64,000 nt of DNA from an uncultured Aquimarina sp. (GCF_947495315.1 NZ_CANLYD010000006.1:326284-390283), one strand, 5' to 3'; numbered from the stretch's first letter, positions 9,456 through 17,894 are shown. A program made the numbers and translations. The notes: generated from the letters alone by a model not told the origin.

Positions 9456-11537
9456 TTATTTTTTTACAATTTTGAATACTGTTTTTGTATTGTCACCATT
9501 CACTTTGGCATAATAAACTCCTGTAGTCAACTTCCCTAAATCTAAGTATTCTTTTTCACTAATAATAGTTTGTGTGAACACAGTTCTACCATTTACATCA
9601 TAAATACTAATAATAGAATCTGCTGCTCTCTCAATAGTGACAGTATTTGCCACTGGATTTGGATATAAACTAGGTGTAAGAAGTTTATTATCATCTACTG
9701 AAAGCAAAGTGTCCTCTGAGAAGCTAAAAGAATCGATATCTAACAAATATCCCGAACCTCCAGAAAATACGAAGTAAATGTCTTGTACTCCAGTTACCAA
9801 AGAAATATTTGTTGAAACCGTTTCCCAGCTAGTCCATGATCCTGTATTCTGAACTTCTAAAGTTCCAAGCAAATTACCCGTAACACTTGTTTGTCTTACT
9901 TCGATAGTTCCACCTGAATTTCCACTAGACACCAATGCAGATATTGATGTTGCTCCTGAGCTAAAATCTATTGCTTCAAACTTTATCCAATCACCATTTT
10001 GTATATAACCCACTGCATCACCAGTAATTTGTACTCCTAACATATCGCAAAAATCTTCTGCTTCAATTTGTGTAAATGCATCGTGACTGTCACATGGTTG
10101 AACAATATCGTTACAATCATCAGCATATGTAATATCATTGTTAGCACCATTATCAGTTACTGGCCCACAGCTAATTATTGTATTTCCACTGGCAGATGAT
10201 TCTAGAATAATACGGTATTCTGTTTCGTTTACAATGGTAGAGTTATCGCCTGTGACTACAATGGCACGTGTTTCGTCGGTATCCAATGGACCTGGCGTTC
10301 TATGAAAGATAATGTTATGGTCATTTCCTAGAATATCAGCTATGTTATGAGGACCAATAGCATTCGGAGAAGGTATAATGGTCATTTCGATATTTTGACG
10401 AGAGCGACTTAAACGAAAGTCACTTAAGGGAGCATACGTAAAATTACCACTTGATCCAGTTATTGTTCCACCTGCAGGCATATTGTAGTTAGTCCCCCCA
10501 GAACCACAGTCTATAGCTTGACTATTTGTAACTATTGCACTAGAAGCTAAGTAAAGACGAATACCGCCTCGCATTTGTTTTACTGTACAGTTTTCAACAG
10601 TTACGCTTCCAGTATTATTATATGAGCGAATTCCATCTTCAGAAAGAGGATATACATGATTATAAGGAATATCATAGGATTCTTCAAAAGGAAGTCTCCA
10701 AGAACCGTCACCTGTTGGAAACTTGTAGTCTGTTAGATAAGGTAGATCATAGGTTTCTGTATCATTGTACATATCGTCACTCAAGCGCATTCTACCTTCT
10801 ATATAACAATTTCTAATTGTTGTTTCTGTAGCTCCACTTTGCATAAAAATACCATGTCCAAATGCATAGTGATACATTGTAATACCATCTAGGGTATTTC
10901 CAATTCCTCCTCCATCACTTCCTGTAATTAAAATTCCACAACGCTTGCTCAAACCAAAGGTGTTTTGGGAGCCAATACCATACTGACTTCCGTAACCATA
11001 GGGAAAGGACCCTTTTACAATCATTTCAAGACCTTTTACTAAATTCTGATTTCCCGTAATTGACATAATAGGATCACCTCTTAATCCATACGCCAGATTA
11101 TCTCTATCATTATTATAAGCACTAAAATCAGTCACTTCCTCCAAACCATTTCTATAGAAATCTTCAATAGCACCATTTCGTAGAACATTGTTATCACCTG
11201 AAATAATAAAATAGACCTCCCTAATAGAGCCCACCAAGGTATTAATATGTGCCCCAGTCATATCTATAGTATTACCAGATCCTGTACAATTAATAACCCT
11301 TGAATTACTTGGTAGATCCTCTAGATAGTAATTACCTGCTTCCAAAACGATCTCCTGATTGTTGTTTTGAACCGCTATTCGAAATTCTTCTAATGAATTA
11401 ACAACGGTTGTTTGTGCATTTGTAGAATAAGTAGGATACAATGACGCCATTAAAATAAGGAGTATTGTATAATGGTACTTTTGTTTTAGTTTTGTGTTAT
11501 ATATTTTCAATAGGATGTGAGGACATATAGTTTTCAT
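9456..11537 (-). CDS. Secreted right-handed beta-helix protein with CBM6 and T9SS tail
   Basis: 693 residues. The N-terminus is an unusually long basic leader (about 26 residues) before a hydrophobic core and a likely cleavage at TNA-QTTVV (about residue 42). A beta-helix follows (about 43-470, with EAGNYYLEDLPS, SFPYGYGSQYG, YHYAFGHGIFM and ENCTVKQMRGGIRLY). Then come a CBM6-like carbohydrate-binding domain (about 488-615, FTQIEAEDFCDMLG, IQNGDWIKFEA) and a T9SS sorting domain (about 625-693, SLYPNPVANTVTIERAADS). It is a paralogue of the beta-helix/lectin protein but carries a different binding module. A secreted polysaccharide lyase or hydrolase is likely; the specificity is unknown. Confidence 0.8.
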   Translation of the reverse strand: MKTICPHILLKIYNTKLKQKYHYTILLILMASLYPTYSTNAQTTVVNSLEEFRIAVQNNNQEIVLEAGNYYLEDLPSNSRVINCTGSGNTIDMTGAHINTLVGSIREVYFIISGDNNVLRNGAIEDFYRNGLEEVTDFSAYNNDRDNLAYGLRGDPIMSITGNQNLVKGLEMIVKGSFPYGYGSQYGIGSQNTFGLSKRCGILITGSDGGGIGNTLDGITMYHYAFGHGIFMQSGATETTIRNCYIEGRMRLSDDMYNDTETYDLPYLTDYKFPTGDGSWRLPFEESYDIPYNHVYPLSEDGIRSYNNTGSVTVENCTVKQMRGGIRLYLASSAIVTNSQAIDCGSGGTNYNMPAGGTITGSSGNFTYAPLSDFRLSRSRQNIEMTIIPSPNAIGPHNIADILGNDHNIIFHRTPGPLDTDETRAIVVTGDNSTIVNETEYRIILESSASGNTIISCGPVTDNGANNDITYADDCNDIVQPCDSHDAFTQIEAEDFCDMLGVQITGDAVGYIQNGDWIKFEAIDFSSGATSISALVSSGNSGGTIEVRQTSVTGNLLGTLEVQNTGSWTSWETVSTNISLVTGVQDIYFVFSGGSGYLLDIDSFSFSEDTLLSVDDNKLLTPSLYPNPVANTVTIERAADSIISIYDVNGRTVFTQTIISEKEYLDLGKLTTGVYYAKVNGDNTKTVFKIVKK

Positions 11538-11580
11538 TGTATAGTTGGTTAATAGGTTTTATTGGATTAACTAAATTAAA

Positions 11581-11596
11581 AATTGGTCAACCAATT
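11581..11596. promoter_or_regulatory. Operator-like palindrome, copy 2
   Basis: The perfect palindrome AATTGGT-CA-ACCAATT lies 44 bp upstream of the ATG at 11537, identical to copy 1 although flanking bases have diverged. That selective conservation supports a functional site. Confidence 0.55.
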
Positions 11597-11634
11597 ACCT
11601 AATGTATCTAACAATTTAGTATGGATACATGCTT

Positions 11635-11664
11635 TTTTAGAATTCGTAGGTAATTTTTTAGAAT
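11635..11664. promoter_or_regulatory. Phased direct repeat TTTTAGAAT, copy 2
   Basis: TTTTAGAAT at 11635-11643 and 11656-11664, 21 bp apart, about 100 bp upstream of the beta-helix/CBM6 start. The motif and its spacing match copy 1. Confidence 0.4.
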
Positions 11665-11829
11665 ATGGAGATGATGTAATGAAATCAAAAACTTAAATTA
11701 TCCAGATCCGAATATTTTACCCGAATTGATCTTACTTATGAAATTAATAGTTGACTTTATTCTAATAACTTGTTTAACGATATAAAACATTAACCTTGTT
11801 GTTATAGCTATAATTATAATAGGGTTATC

Positions 11830-12045
11830 TTATAAATTTCTTCTTTTAGTAGCAGGTTTATTAAAAACTTTTGTCCAAAAAGGAATTAAAATATAAACCA
11901 TAGACGGTACTAAAATAAGAGTAAGAATTAGTGTTCTTAAAAGAGTTGGTAATTCATTCAGCATATCACCAAACAACAGCATTATTGTGGTAATTGCCGG
12001 ATAAATCGCTATCCAAATAATCAACATGCTTTTTAGCTTTTTCAT
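11830..12045 (-). CDS. Small two-helix membrane protein
   Basis: 71 residues with two hydrophobic segments (about 7-25 and 35-57) separated by GDMLNELP and ending in a basic tail (KPATKRRNL), predicting an N-in, C-in inner-membrane hairpin. It starts 1 bp past the stop of the alpha/beta hydrolase on the same strand and is the last gene of the AraC-to-hydrolase cluster. It resembles the many small DUF2798-type proteins in general design, but I cannot assign a family. Confidence 0.6.
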   Translation of the reverse strand: MKKLKSMLIIWIAIYPAITTIMLLFGDMLNELPTLLRTLILTLILVPSMVYILIPFWTKVFNKPATKRRNL

Positions 12046-12046
12046 T

Positions 12047-12919
12047 TTAATCTTGTTTTATAAAACCCAATACATCCGTATTAAATCTTTTTGACTCTTC
12101 TACCATTGGCGAGTGACCACTTTCCTCATAAATAATAGTCTTATTGTTAGGTATCAATGTTTCAAGAATCTTGATAGTTTTCATAGGAACTACAGCATCG
12201 TGTTTTCCGTGAATAATTAAAGTTGGAACGTCTATTTTGTGTAAATCATCTCTCAACAAATCTTTTTTGGCAATTAATGATTTTATGATTTGATAGACAG
12301 TGTAGCCATCATTCCAACTCAGCTTCTTTGTGAGCATAGTTTTTAGATTATCATCACTTAATAATTTTGAATTTTGGAAGTAAATCTTTTTTACATATCT
12401 CTTCATATCCGCTAATGTCGAGGGATTTGCAAAAGCGTAAATCGTTTCTGCATTAGCATCTTCAGGTAATCCAAGAAGAAATGCCGGATTTACTAAAATG
12501 AGTTTTTTAACCTTTTCGGGATGTGTTTTTACAAATAGTGCCGAAATCCATCCACCCATAGAATTTCCAATGAGGGTTGCCTTTTTAATCTTCTTTTCTA
12601 TCATAAATTGATTAAGAAATTCTACTAAAGTCGCTCCTCGATATGACATCATAGGTTTATCCGAATTCCCAAAGCCTATTAGGTCTAAAGCGATTACGTT
12701 ATATGATTTTGACAATGAATCTATGTTATATATCCAACGTTCGTAATTACTACCTAAACCGTGCAATAATATTAAGGTTTCTCCTTTACCTTTTTCAATA
12801 TATTTAAGTGTTTGCCCAAAGACTTCTACACTATCTAATCGTCTTATCTTTTCTTCTTGGGCATAAATGGATACTGTAGTAAATAGTAGTAATAATGATG
12901 TGATTTTTATAGTTTTCAT
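12047..12919 (-). CDS. Secreted alpha/beta-fold hydrolase
   Basis: 290 residues with a signal peptide (1-20, ending IYAQ). The fold's landmarks are clear: the oxyanion-hole motif HGLGSN (53-58), nucleophile elbow GNSMGG with Ser120, acid Asp241 in HGKHDAVVP, and base His269 in EESGHSP. This arrangement is typical of C-C bond hydrolases, epoxide hydrolases and carboxylesterases, and the substrate cannot be read from sequence. Its ATG overlaps the stop of the upstream fusion gene by 4 bp, implying translational coupling. The operon context (aldo/keto reductase, VOC protein, sugar-isomerase-like fusion) points to periplasmic processing of a small organic or sugar-derived molecule. Confidence 0.85.
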   Translation of the reverse strand: MKTIKITSLLLLFTTVSIYAQEEKIRRLDSVEVFGQTLKYIEKGKGETLILLHGLGSNYERWIYNIDSLSKSYNVIALDLIGFGNSDKPMMSYRGATLVEFLNQFMIEKKIKKATLIGNSMGGWISALFVKTHPEKVKKLILVNPAFLLGLPEDANAETIYAFANPSTLADMKRYVKKIYFQNSKLLSDDNLKTMLTKKLSWNDGYTVYQIIKSLIAKKDLLRDDLHKIDVPTLIIHGKHDAVVPMKTIKILETLIPNNKTIIYEESGHSPMVEESKRFNTDVLGFIKQD

Positions 12920-14853
12920 AGCTTGTCATTTATGTTTTTATAAATCTCTAATATCATTTGCTCTCCTTCTTTTCCAGAAACGCTGTTTACGTGCTCCATA
13001 TCGATAAAGCCTTTATAACCTTTGTCATAAATATATTTTAGAATATTCTGGTAGTTCATTTCGCCAGTTCCAGGTTCACTTCTTCCTGGGTTATCTGCCA
13101 TATGCATATAGGTGATTTCATCCCAAGTTTTGTTCAAATTGTTAATAATGTTACCGTTTTCAATTTGTACGTGGTACATATCAAAGGTTAGTTTAATTGA
13201 TGGACTGTTTACAGCTTTAACAATTTCGTAGGCATCTGTTACTTTTGTAATGAAAGTACCTGGAAATTCTCTGTCATTAATAGCTTCAAGACCTAATATG
13301 ATTCCTGCTTTTTCTGCTTCAGAAGCTATAACTCTTAAATTCTCAATAAAATTTGCTTTCTGATATTGCCTCTCTAGTGTGGGGTTGCTTTTACCAGATA
13401 GCAAAGTCAAATATTTGCCTTCGACACGTTTTGCCACTTCTATAGTTTCCTTAATCTCTTTTAGTATTATTTCTTGCACCTTTGATGGTTCTGAAACTAA
13501 TGTTGAGTCTTGCCAAGTTGTAGTATTATGCACAAAAGAACCTAGTTGCATTCCTTGCCTTTTTAATTCTTCTGCAATAGCAATTTGTTGTTCGACAGGT
13601 CTTATCTTCATGAAATTATCTTCTATCCCCTTAAAACCTTGAGATGCGATAAATTGAATCTGGGCAATTGGGTCTTTACCAGCGTGATTGACAAACATCC
13701 CATCTTCAGTACTAGTTAATCCAATGTGTGGTGTAAATTTTAATTTGAATTCAGTCTTATTGGTATGTGATGTTTTGTAAACTTTGAAGTTCCCCTTTTG
13801 TAAATCAATACCATCATTTAAACTTGGAAGTCTATGGAATTGTGCTGTGGTGAAATATATGTTTCCATCTTTATCAAAATCGATACTATCTGGCCAAGAA
13901 ATTTCTGAACCGCTTACAACCGTTGAAAGCTGTTTTGTCACTAAATTATATTTTGAAATAGCATTGCGTTCTAAGTCTGTAAGGTAAATGTTGCCATCCT
14001 TAAATTTTATACCATCTGCGATAACGGTGTTGTTTACAAGTTCAACCTTATTGTTCAGCTCTTTTGAGTCAAGTGAAAAATCATTTAATAATTTAGCGTC
14101 AATACGCATTAAAACTGAACTTCCTGAAAATGGTCTATATTGATAATAGATAAAATCATTTTCAGAATCATAAGCTATACCGTCAGTAGCATAAAAATTT
14201 GAAACTTTGTTCAGAACGATCCCTTCAACGACAGGTGTTTTTTGATTATCGTTTTTTGAATGGGTTGGTTTATCTAAAACTTTTCTTTGGTTCCCTGTAT
14301 TCAAATCAACTGTTATAATACCACCATCTATACTATCAGTAATGTAGGCAAAGGATTGGTTTTTGTTTATTCGTACATCATTCAAATAACTCATTTTAGT
14401 AAGAATGGAATTATCAATAACAACAATATGTTTTACCGTGTTACTTTTTAAATCTACTTGAATTAATTTAGCGCCATCTTTGATAACGCCTTTTCGCTTT
14501 GGTGAGCCGGTGTCCAAAATCCATAAATCATTTTTAGCATCAATGGTTAAGCTTTGAACATTGATAAAGTGATTATTGCTTTTTTCGAAAACAAGGCTTT
14601 TCTCATTCCAAGTGGCATTTGGAAAAGGTTGCTGTGTACCATCTTCAAAAATTTCTAATACCGAATTGGTATGAGAATTTGATGAGTAACTTGAATAAGG
14701 AAGGTTTGTAAAAATACGTCCTTCTTTTGATACTGCGACTGCTGTTGGTCTATTCTCTTTAAATGAAGCAACCTCTTTTAATTGAAATTGTTCTTGGGCG
14801 TTTAAGCCGATGATTCCTATCAGCATTAAAAATATAGTTATATACGTCTTCAT
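12916..14853 (-). CDS. Fusion of a Yellow/royal-jelly-like propeller with a sugar isomerase/epimerase TIM barrel
   Basis: 645 residues: signal peptide (1-19, GIIGLNAQ); N-terminal six-bladed propeller resembling the major-royal-jelly/Yellow or SMP-30 group (about 25-370, with RPTAVAVSKEGRIFTNLP, NDLWILDTGSP, FAYITDSIDGGIITVD, ATDGIAYDSENDFIYY); then an AP-endonuclease-2-type TIM barrel as in hydroxypyruvate isomerases and sugar epimerases (about 380-645, with LGLEAINDRE, LTFDMYHVQ, YMHMADNPGR and FIDMEHV). The barrel's metal ligands (Glu, Asp/His, His, Glu) appear present. Both halves look complete, so this is a true fusion, and an exported isomerase barrel is unusual. It lies 4 bp from the VOC gene and overlaps the hydrolase gene. 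Confidence 0.8.
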   Translation of the reverse strand: MKTYITIFLMLIGIIGLNAQEQFQLKEVASFKENRPTAVAVSKEGRIFTNLPYSSYSSNSHTNSVLEIFEDGTQQPFPNATWNEKSLVFEKSNNHFINVQSLTIDAKNDLWILDTGSPKRKGVIKDGAKLIQVDLKSNTVKHIVVIDNSILTKMSYLNDVRINKNQSFAYITDSIDGGIITVDLNTGNQRKVLDKPTHSKNDNQKTPVVEGIVLNKVSNFYATDGIAYDSENDFIYYQYRPFSGSSVLMRIDAKLLNDFSLDSKELNNKVELVNNTVIADGIKFKDGNIYLTDLERNAISKYNLVTKQLSTVVSGSEISWPDSIDFDKDGNIYFTTAQFHRLPSLNDGIDLQKGNFKVYKTSHTNKTEFKLKFTPHIGLTSTEDGMFVNHAGKDPIAQIQFIASQGFKGIEDNFMKIRPVEQQIAIAEELKRQGMQLGSFVHNTTTWQDSTLVSEPSKVQEIILKEIKETIEVAKRVEGKYLTLLSGKSNPTLERQYQKANFIENLRVIASEAEKAGIILGLEAINDREFPGTFITKVTDAYEIVKAVNSPSIKLTFDMYHVQIENGNIINNLNKTWDEITYMHMADNPGRSEPGTGEMNYQNILKYIYDKGYKGFIDMEHVNSVSGKEGEQMILEIYKNINDKL

Positions 14854-14857
14854 TGTT

Positions 14858-15397
14858 TTATTTTTTATTAATTCTAGTATCTTTTATAGGCCCTGCAAAT
14901 TCAATGACATTACCATTTAAGTCTTTTATAAAAGCAACACGCCTTTTGTAAAAATTAAGTGGATAGGTTTCTGCTTTTACAAAGGTTTCAATCCCTTTTT
15001 TATTAAGTTGATGCATTGCTAAATCAATATCATCTACCTGAAAGCAAATGTGTGCAAATCCTTGGTGCGAAAGGTGTTCGCCAAAATCTCTAACTTGCTT
15101 GTTGTTTTGAGTACTGCTTTTATCTCCTATAATTTCTATTCTAAAATCTCCATTGCTTAGGTAGGCCAAGTCTAGATTGTCCAATCCTTTTACTTTCCAT
15201 TGAACCTCGACATCAAAACCTAATATATCTTGATACCAATCTATAGTCTCTTCAAAATTACTTACTCCTAAAAGCAGGTGGTCAGCTTTAAGTGTTGATA
15301 ATCCTTTATCTGATTGCTTTTGGTTATTTACATTGAAACTATAGATTCCAAATGCAGCTATTATTAATAAGATTGCCATTATTACTCTTTTCATCAT
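14858..15397 (-). CDS. Membrane-anchored or exported VOC (glyoxalase/dioxygenase) family protein
   Basis: 179 residues with an N-terminal hydrophobic segment (about 5-21) that should export or anchor the protein. It is followed by one vicinal-oxygen-chelate domain (about 36-172) made of paired beta-alpha-beta-beta-beta modules. Likely metal ligands are His40 (KADHLLLGVSN), Glu88 (FRIEII), His116 (GFAHICFQVDD) and Glu166 (NGNVIEFAG), the pattern of glyoxalase I-like and related enzymes. It lies in the operon between the aldo/keto reductase and the propeller/isomerase fusion. The reaction is not predictable; reactive carbonyl or ring-cleavage chemistry is typical of the family. Confidence 0.8.
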   Translation of the reverse strand: MMKRVIMAILLIIAAFGIYSFNVNNQKQSDKGLSTLKADHLLLGVSNFEETIDWYQDILGFDVEVQWKVKGLDNLDLAYLSNGDFRIEIIGDKSSTQNNKQVRDFGEHLSHQGFAHICFQVDDIDLAMHQLNKKGIETFVKAETYPLNFYKRRVAFIKDLNGNVIEFAGPIKDTRINKK

Positions 15398-15427
15398 TTC
15401 TAATTTTTAAATTCTTGTTTATTTATT

Positions 15428-16234
15428 TTAAAATTCGATTCTTATAGCATAAGAAGCCAAATTCTCCATCAGATGTTTTTCTGAAGATGTTCCAGGAATG
15501 GAAATCACATTGGGCGCATAGTTCAATAACCACGATAAGGAAAGTTGATTTGTTGAGATGTTTTCTTTTTGCGCTTTTACTAAAGCATTGTCATCCCAAC
15601 TATTTTTTGCTACAGGTGTATGGGCTATAAAGGGAATACAATCTTTTGTGGTTTTATTCACAACCGCTTCGTAACGTCTATCTTTAAAACTGAAAGCGTT
15701 TTGAACCGCCTCAATCTTGGCAACAGTTTGTGCCTTTTCTAATTGCTCTAGTGTCACATTAGAAATGCCGATATGTTTGATTTTGCCCTCTTTTTGAAAT
15801 TGAGACAGTGCGCCCACTGATTCTTCAATAGGAATATTTGGGTCTACACGATGTAAAAAATACAGGCCAATAATCTCCGATTGAAGCCTCTTTAAACTTC
15901 CTTCAATGGCAGTTCGCAAATAATAAGGATGTCCATTAGATAAGATAGCTCCAGGTTTGTATTTTACTGCTCCACCTTTTGTAGCAACCATTACTTGGTC
16001 CTTAAAAGGTCTTACTGCTTCTTCAACTAAAAGCTCTGAAGTGTATGGTCCATAAGCATCTGCGGTATCAATAAAATTAACCCCGTTTTCAATGGCAGTT
16101 CTAATGACCTTAATAGCATTTTCTTTATTAAGTGTATCTCCCCAAATACCTGCTCCTGTAGAAACTCTCATTGTACCAAAACCAATCCTGTTGATTTCGA
16201 AATCGCCTAATTTAAATGTTGTATCCGTTTTCAT
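15428..16234 (-). CDS. Aldo/keto reductase
   Basis: I place the start at the ATG at 16234, giving 268 residues. An upstream ATG at 16273 would add 13 residues not seen at the usual family N-terminus (KLGDFEINRIGFGTMR). The AKR catalytic tetrad is visible: Asp56 and Tyr61 (FIDTADAYG), Lys86 (VATKGGA) and His128 (YFLHRVDP). The C-terminal NADPH-binding segment (ISIPGTSSEKHLMEN) is present. The product is a cytosolic NADPH-dependent carbonyl reductase related to YajO/Tas-type proteins. It is the first enzyme gene after the AraC regulator and presumably under its control. Confidence 0.85.
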   Translation of the reverse strand: MKTDTTFKLGDFEINRIGFGTMRVSTGAGIWGDTLNKENAIKVIRTAIENGVNFIDTADAYGPYTSELLVEEAVRPFKDQVMVATKGGAVKYKPGAILSNGHPYYLRTAIEGSLKRLQSEIIGLYFLHRVDPNIPIEESVGALSQFQKEGKIKHIGISNVTLEQLEKAQTVAKIEAVQNAFSFKDRRYEAVVNKTTKDCIPFIAHTPVAKNSWDDNALVKAQKENISTNQLSLSWLLNYAPNVISIPGTSSEKHLMENLASYAIRIEF

Positions 16235-16342
16235 TTTATACTGTGTTTTAATTACAGTACAAATGTCGTTCAAGAGTAGGGTAGTGCTATGGTGAGAAAA
16301 TAAGAGATGCTGGTGAAAATCCCAGTTTATAGTATTATATAT

Positions 16343-17248
16343 CTATTTTAATCGATAATTTACAGGCGAAACACCAGTTTTGGATTTGAAAAACTTTGTA
16401 AAGTTAGAAGCGTCCTGAAATTTTAGGAAGTACGCAATTTCATTAATCGCCATATCAGTATTGTAAAGTAGTGATTTTGCTTCCAGAGCAATTCTATCTG
16501 AAAGAATTTCTTTTGGCGTTTTTCCAGTTGTTTTTTTAAGAACTTCACCTAAATAAGTTGCATTAATATTTATTTGCTTAGCAATTTCAGAGATAGTCAA
16601 TAGTCTTTCTACCTTATTTTGAGTAATATCATAAAGATGTTGTTCCGTAATTCTTTCGAATTCCTTTACGATATGATGCTGTTTTGATTCTTTTTGTGAA
16701 TTATATCTTTTTTGGTAATGCTCTTGGGATTGAAGAATTAATAATTCCAGTAGCGATTTAGCTTTTTGAAATTTTAATGTACTTTCCGAATAACTTACGT
16801 CATATAGTAATTGTAGAATTCTCTCCGTTTCTAAAAGAGCTTCATTTTCCAATGGAACAACCACTTTTGAAGTAATCTTAAAACCGTCAAAATTGGTAAT
16901 TAGATTTTTTAGATATACATCATCTTCAAAAAAAGATTCCATAAAAACCAAAACATAACCATCCCATTCAGATAAGCGGTTGTAGTACCTTAAATGCTGT
17001 GGTGCTTGAAAATACAAACTACCATCGCCAATTTCATAATCGGTTAAACCAATTTTATATTTAGCTTTTCCTTTAGTTAGTAAAATAATCGAATACGTAT
17101 CGCTTCTAAAAATGCTTGTTTCTTTAACCCAAGTATCTGGTGTATCTTTAAATTGATGTATATGAAAGTCGTTACTAATTGGTCTTACAGTCTTAAGGCC
17201 ATCGAGTAAGGTTTTAATATCCTTATAATATGACGTTATATGTTTCAT
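16343..17248 (-). CDS. AraC family transcriptional regulator
   Basis: 301 residues. The N-terminal half (about 30-170) is a cupin-like sensor region (YSIILLTKGKAKYKIG, IGDGSLYFQAPQHLRYYN). The C-terminal 90 residues carry the two AraC helix-turn-helices: LTISEIAKQININATYLGEV and INEIAYFLKFQDASNFTKFFK, followed by TGVSPVNYR. It lies immediately upstream of the aldo/keto reductase operon on the same strand and is probably its activator, with a carbonyl or sugar-like effector sensed by the cupin. An inverted repeat 12 bp upstream of its start could mediate autoregulation. Confidence 0.9.
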   Translation of the reverse strand: MKHITSYYKDIKTLLDGLKTVRPISNDFHIHQFKDTPDTWVKETSIFRSDTYSIILLTKGKAKYKIGLTDYEIGDGSLYFQAPQHLRYYNRLSEWDGYVLVFMESFFEDDVYLKNLITNFDGFKITSKVVVPLENEALLETERILQLLYDVSYSESTLKFQKAKSLLELLILQSQEHYQKRYNSQKESKQHHIVKEFERITEQHLYDITQNKVERLLTISEIAKQININATYLGEVLKKTTGKTPKEILSDRIALEAKSLLYNTDMAINEIAYFLKFQDASNFTKFFKSKTGVSPVNYRLK

Positions 17249-17259
17249 TGTTTAAATAT

Positions 17260-17279
17260 ACTGAATTGTGTTGTTCAGT
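17260..17279. promoter_or_regulatory. Inverted repeat upstream of the AraC regulator
   Basis: ACTGAA (17260-17265) and TTCAGT (17274-17279) are spaced by 8 bp, just upstream of the regulator's ATG at 17248. It is a plausible autoregulatory site but short enough to occur by chance. Confidence 0.3.
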
Positions 17280-17468
17280 GTACGACCTCATAAAATTTTG
17301 CCTAAACACGAGATATAATAGCATTCTTCTTATTCGAAACAGCTTGATCTCTAAATTATTATACTGAGTTTATTGAAGTTTCAAAGTGTTTTCAAATGGG
17401 TAGGAGTTAATCATAATGTATGTGAAATGGAAACAATGGAAAACATCTTATTAACATAAACAGAATTT

Positions 17469-17813
17469 CTATGCGGTTTTAGTTGGATAATTCTCAACTA
17501 CAAAATCTCCCCAATCCGCAATAGATTGTAGTATTGGAATGAGTGTTTTACCTAAATCTGTTAAAGAATACTCAACCTTAAGAGGTGGCTTAGAAGTGTA
17601 AACTTTTCTATTAATAATACCATCTTCTTCTAATTTTTTAAGTTGTAGACTCAAGGTTCGTTCTGTTACCGTCGGCATAATTTTTCGTAATTCATTATAG
17701 CGTAGTGTTCCATCTATAAGGTGAAATAGAATTACTGTTTTCCATTTTCCGCCTATAATCCCCATAGTTAAACTCGCGCAACAAGGGTATTCTTTACCTT
17801 TAAATGTATGCAT
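17469..17813 (-). CDS. HxlR family winged-helix regulator
   Basis: 114 residues of typical HxlR form: Cys11-Cys12 near the N-terminus (EYPCCASL), MGIIGGKWKTVILFHL, the recognition region PTVTERTLSLQLKKLEEDG, and the wing YTSKPPLKVEYSLTDLG. HxlR/YodB-type proteins are dimeric repressors that often sense quinones and other electrophiles through an N-terminal Cys. It is divergent from the four-gene DUF1330/LLM/SDR/nitroreductase operon across 128 bp that holds a promoter and a palindrome. Repression of that operon, lifted by quinones, nitroaromatics or diamide-like stress, is inferred. Confidence 0.9.
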   Translation of the reverse strand: MHTFKGKEYPCCASLTMGIIGGKWKTVILFHLIDGTLRYNELRKIMPTVTERTLSLQLKKLEEDGIINRKVYTSKPPLKVEYSLTDLGKTLIPILQSIADWGDFVVENYPTKTA

Positions 17814-17861
17814 CTCATTAGATTTTAGTTATATTTTTTATACTATCCTTTTTGACCGTTA

Positions 17862-17892
17862 TTGTACAGTCACAAAACTATACTTAATTTTG
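17862..17892 (+). promoter_or_regulatory. Bacteroidota-type promoter of the electrophile operon
   Basis: TTG at 17862-17864, a 20-bp spacer and TAATTTTG at 17885-17892 match the Bacteroidota primary sigma factor pattern (-33 TTG, -7 TAnnTTTG). Transcription would start near 17899, about 43 bp before the DUF1330 gene. Confidence 0.65.
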
Positions 17893-17894
17893 TA

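Larger units (their letters stand above)
11258..11748. repeat. Direct repeat, copy 2 (partner 8801-9291)
   Basis: This is the intact copy: the first 93 codons of the beta-helix/CBM6 gene plus about 210 bp of upstream DNA. It aligns with copy 1 at a fixed offset of 2457 bp with no net indels through the start codon and both regulatory motifs. Confidence 0.8.
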
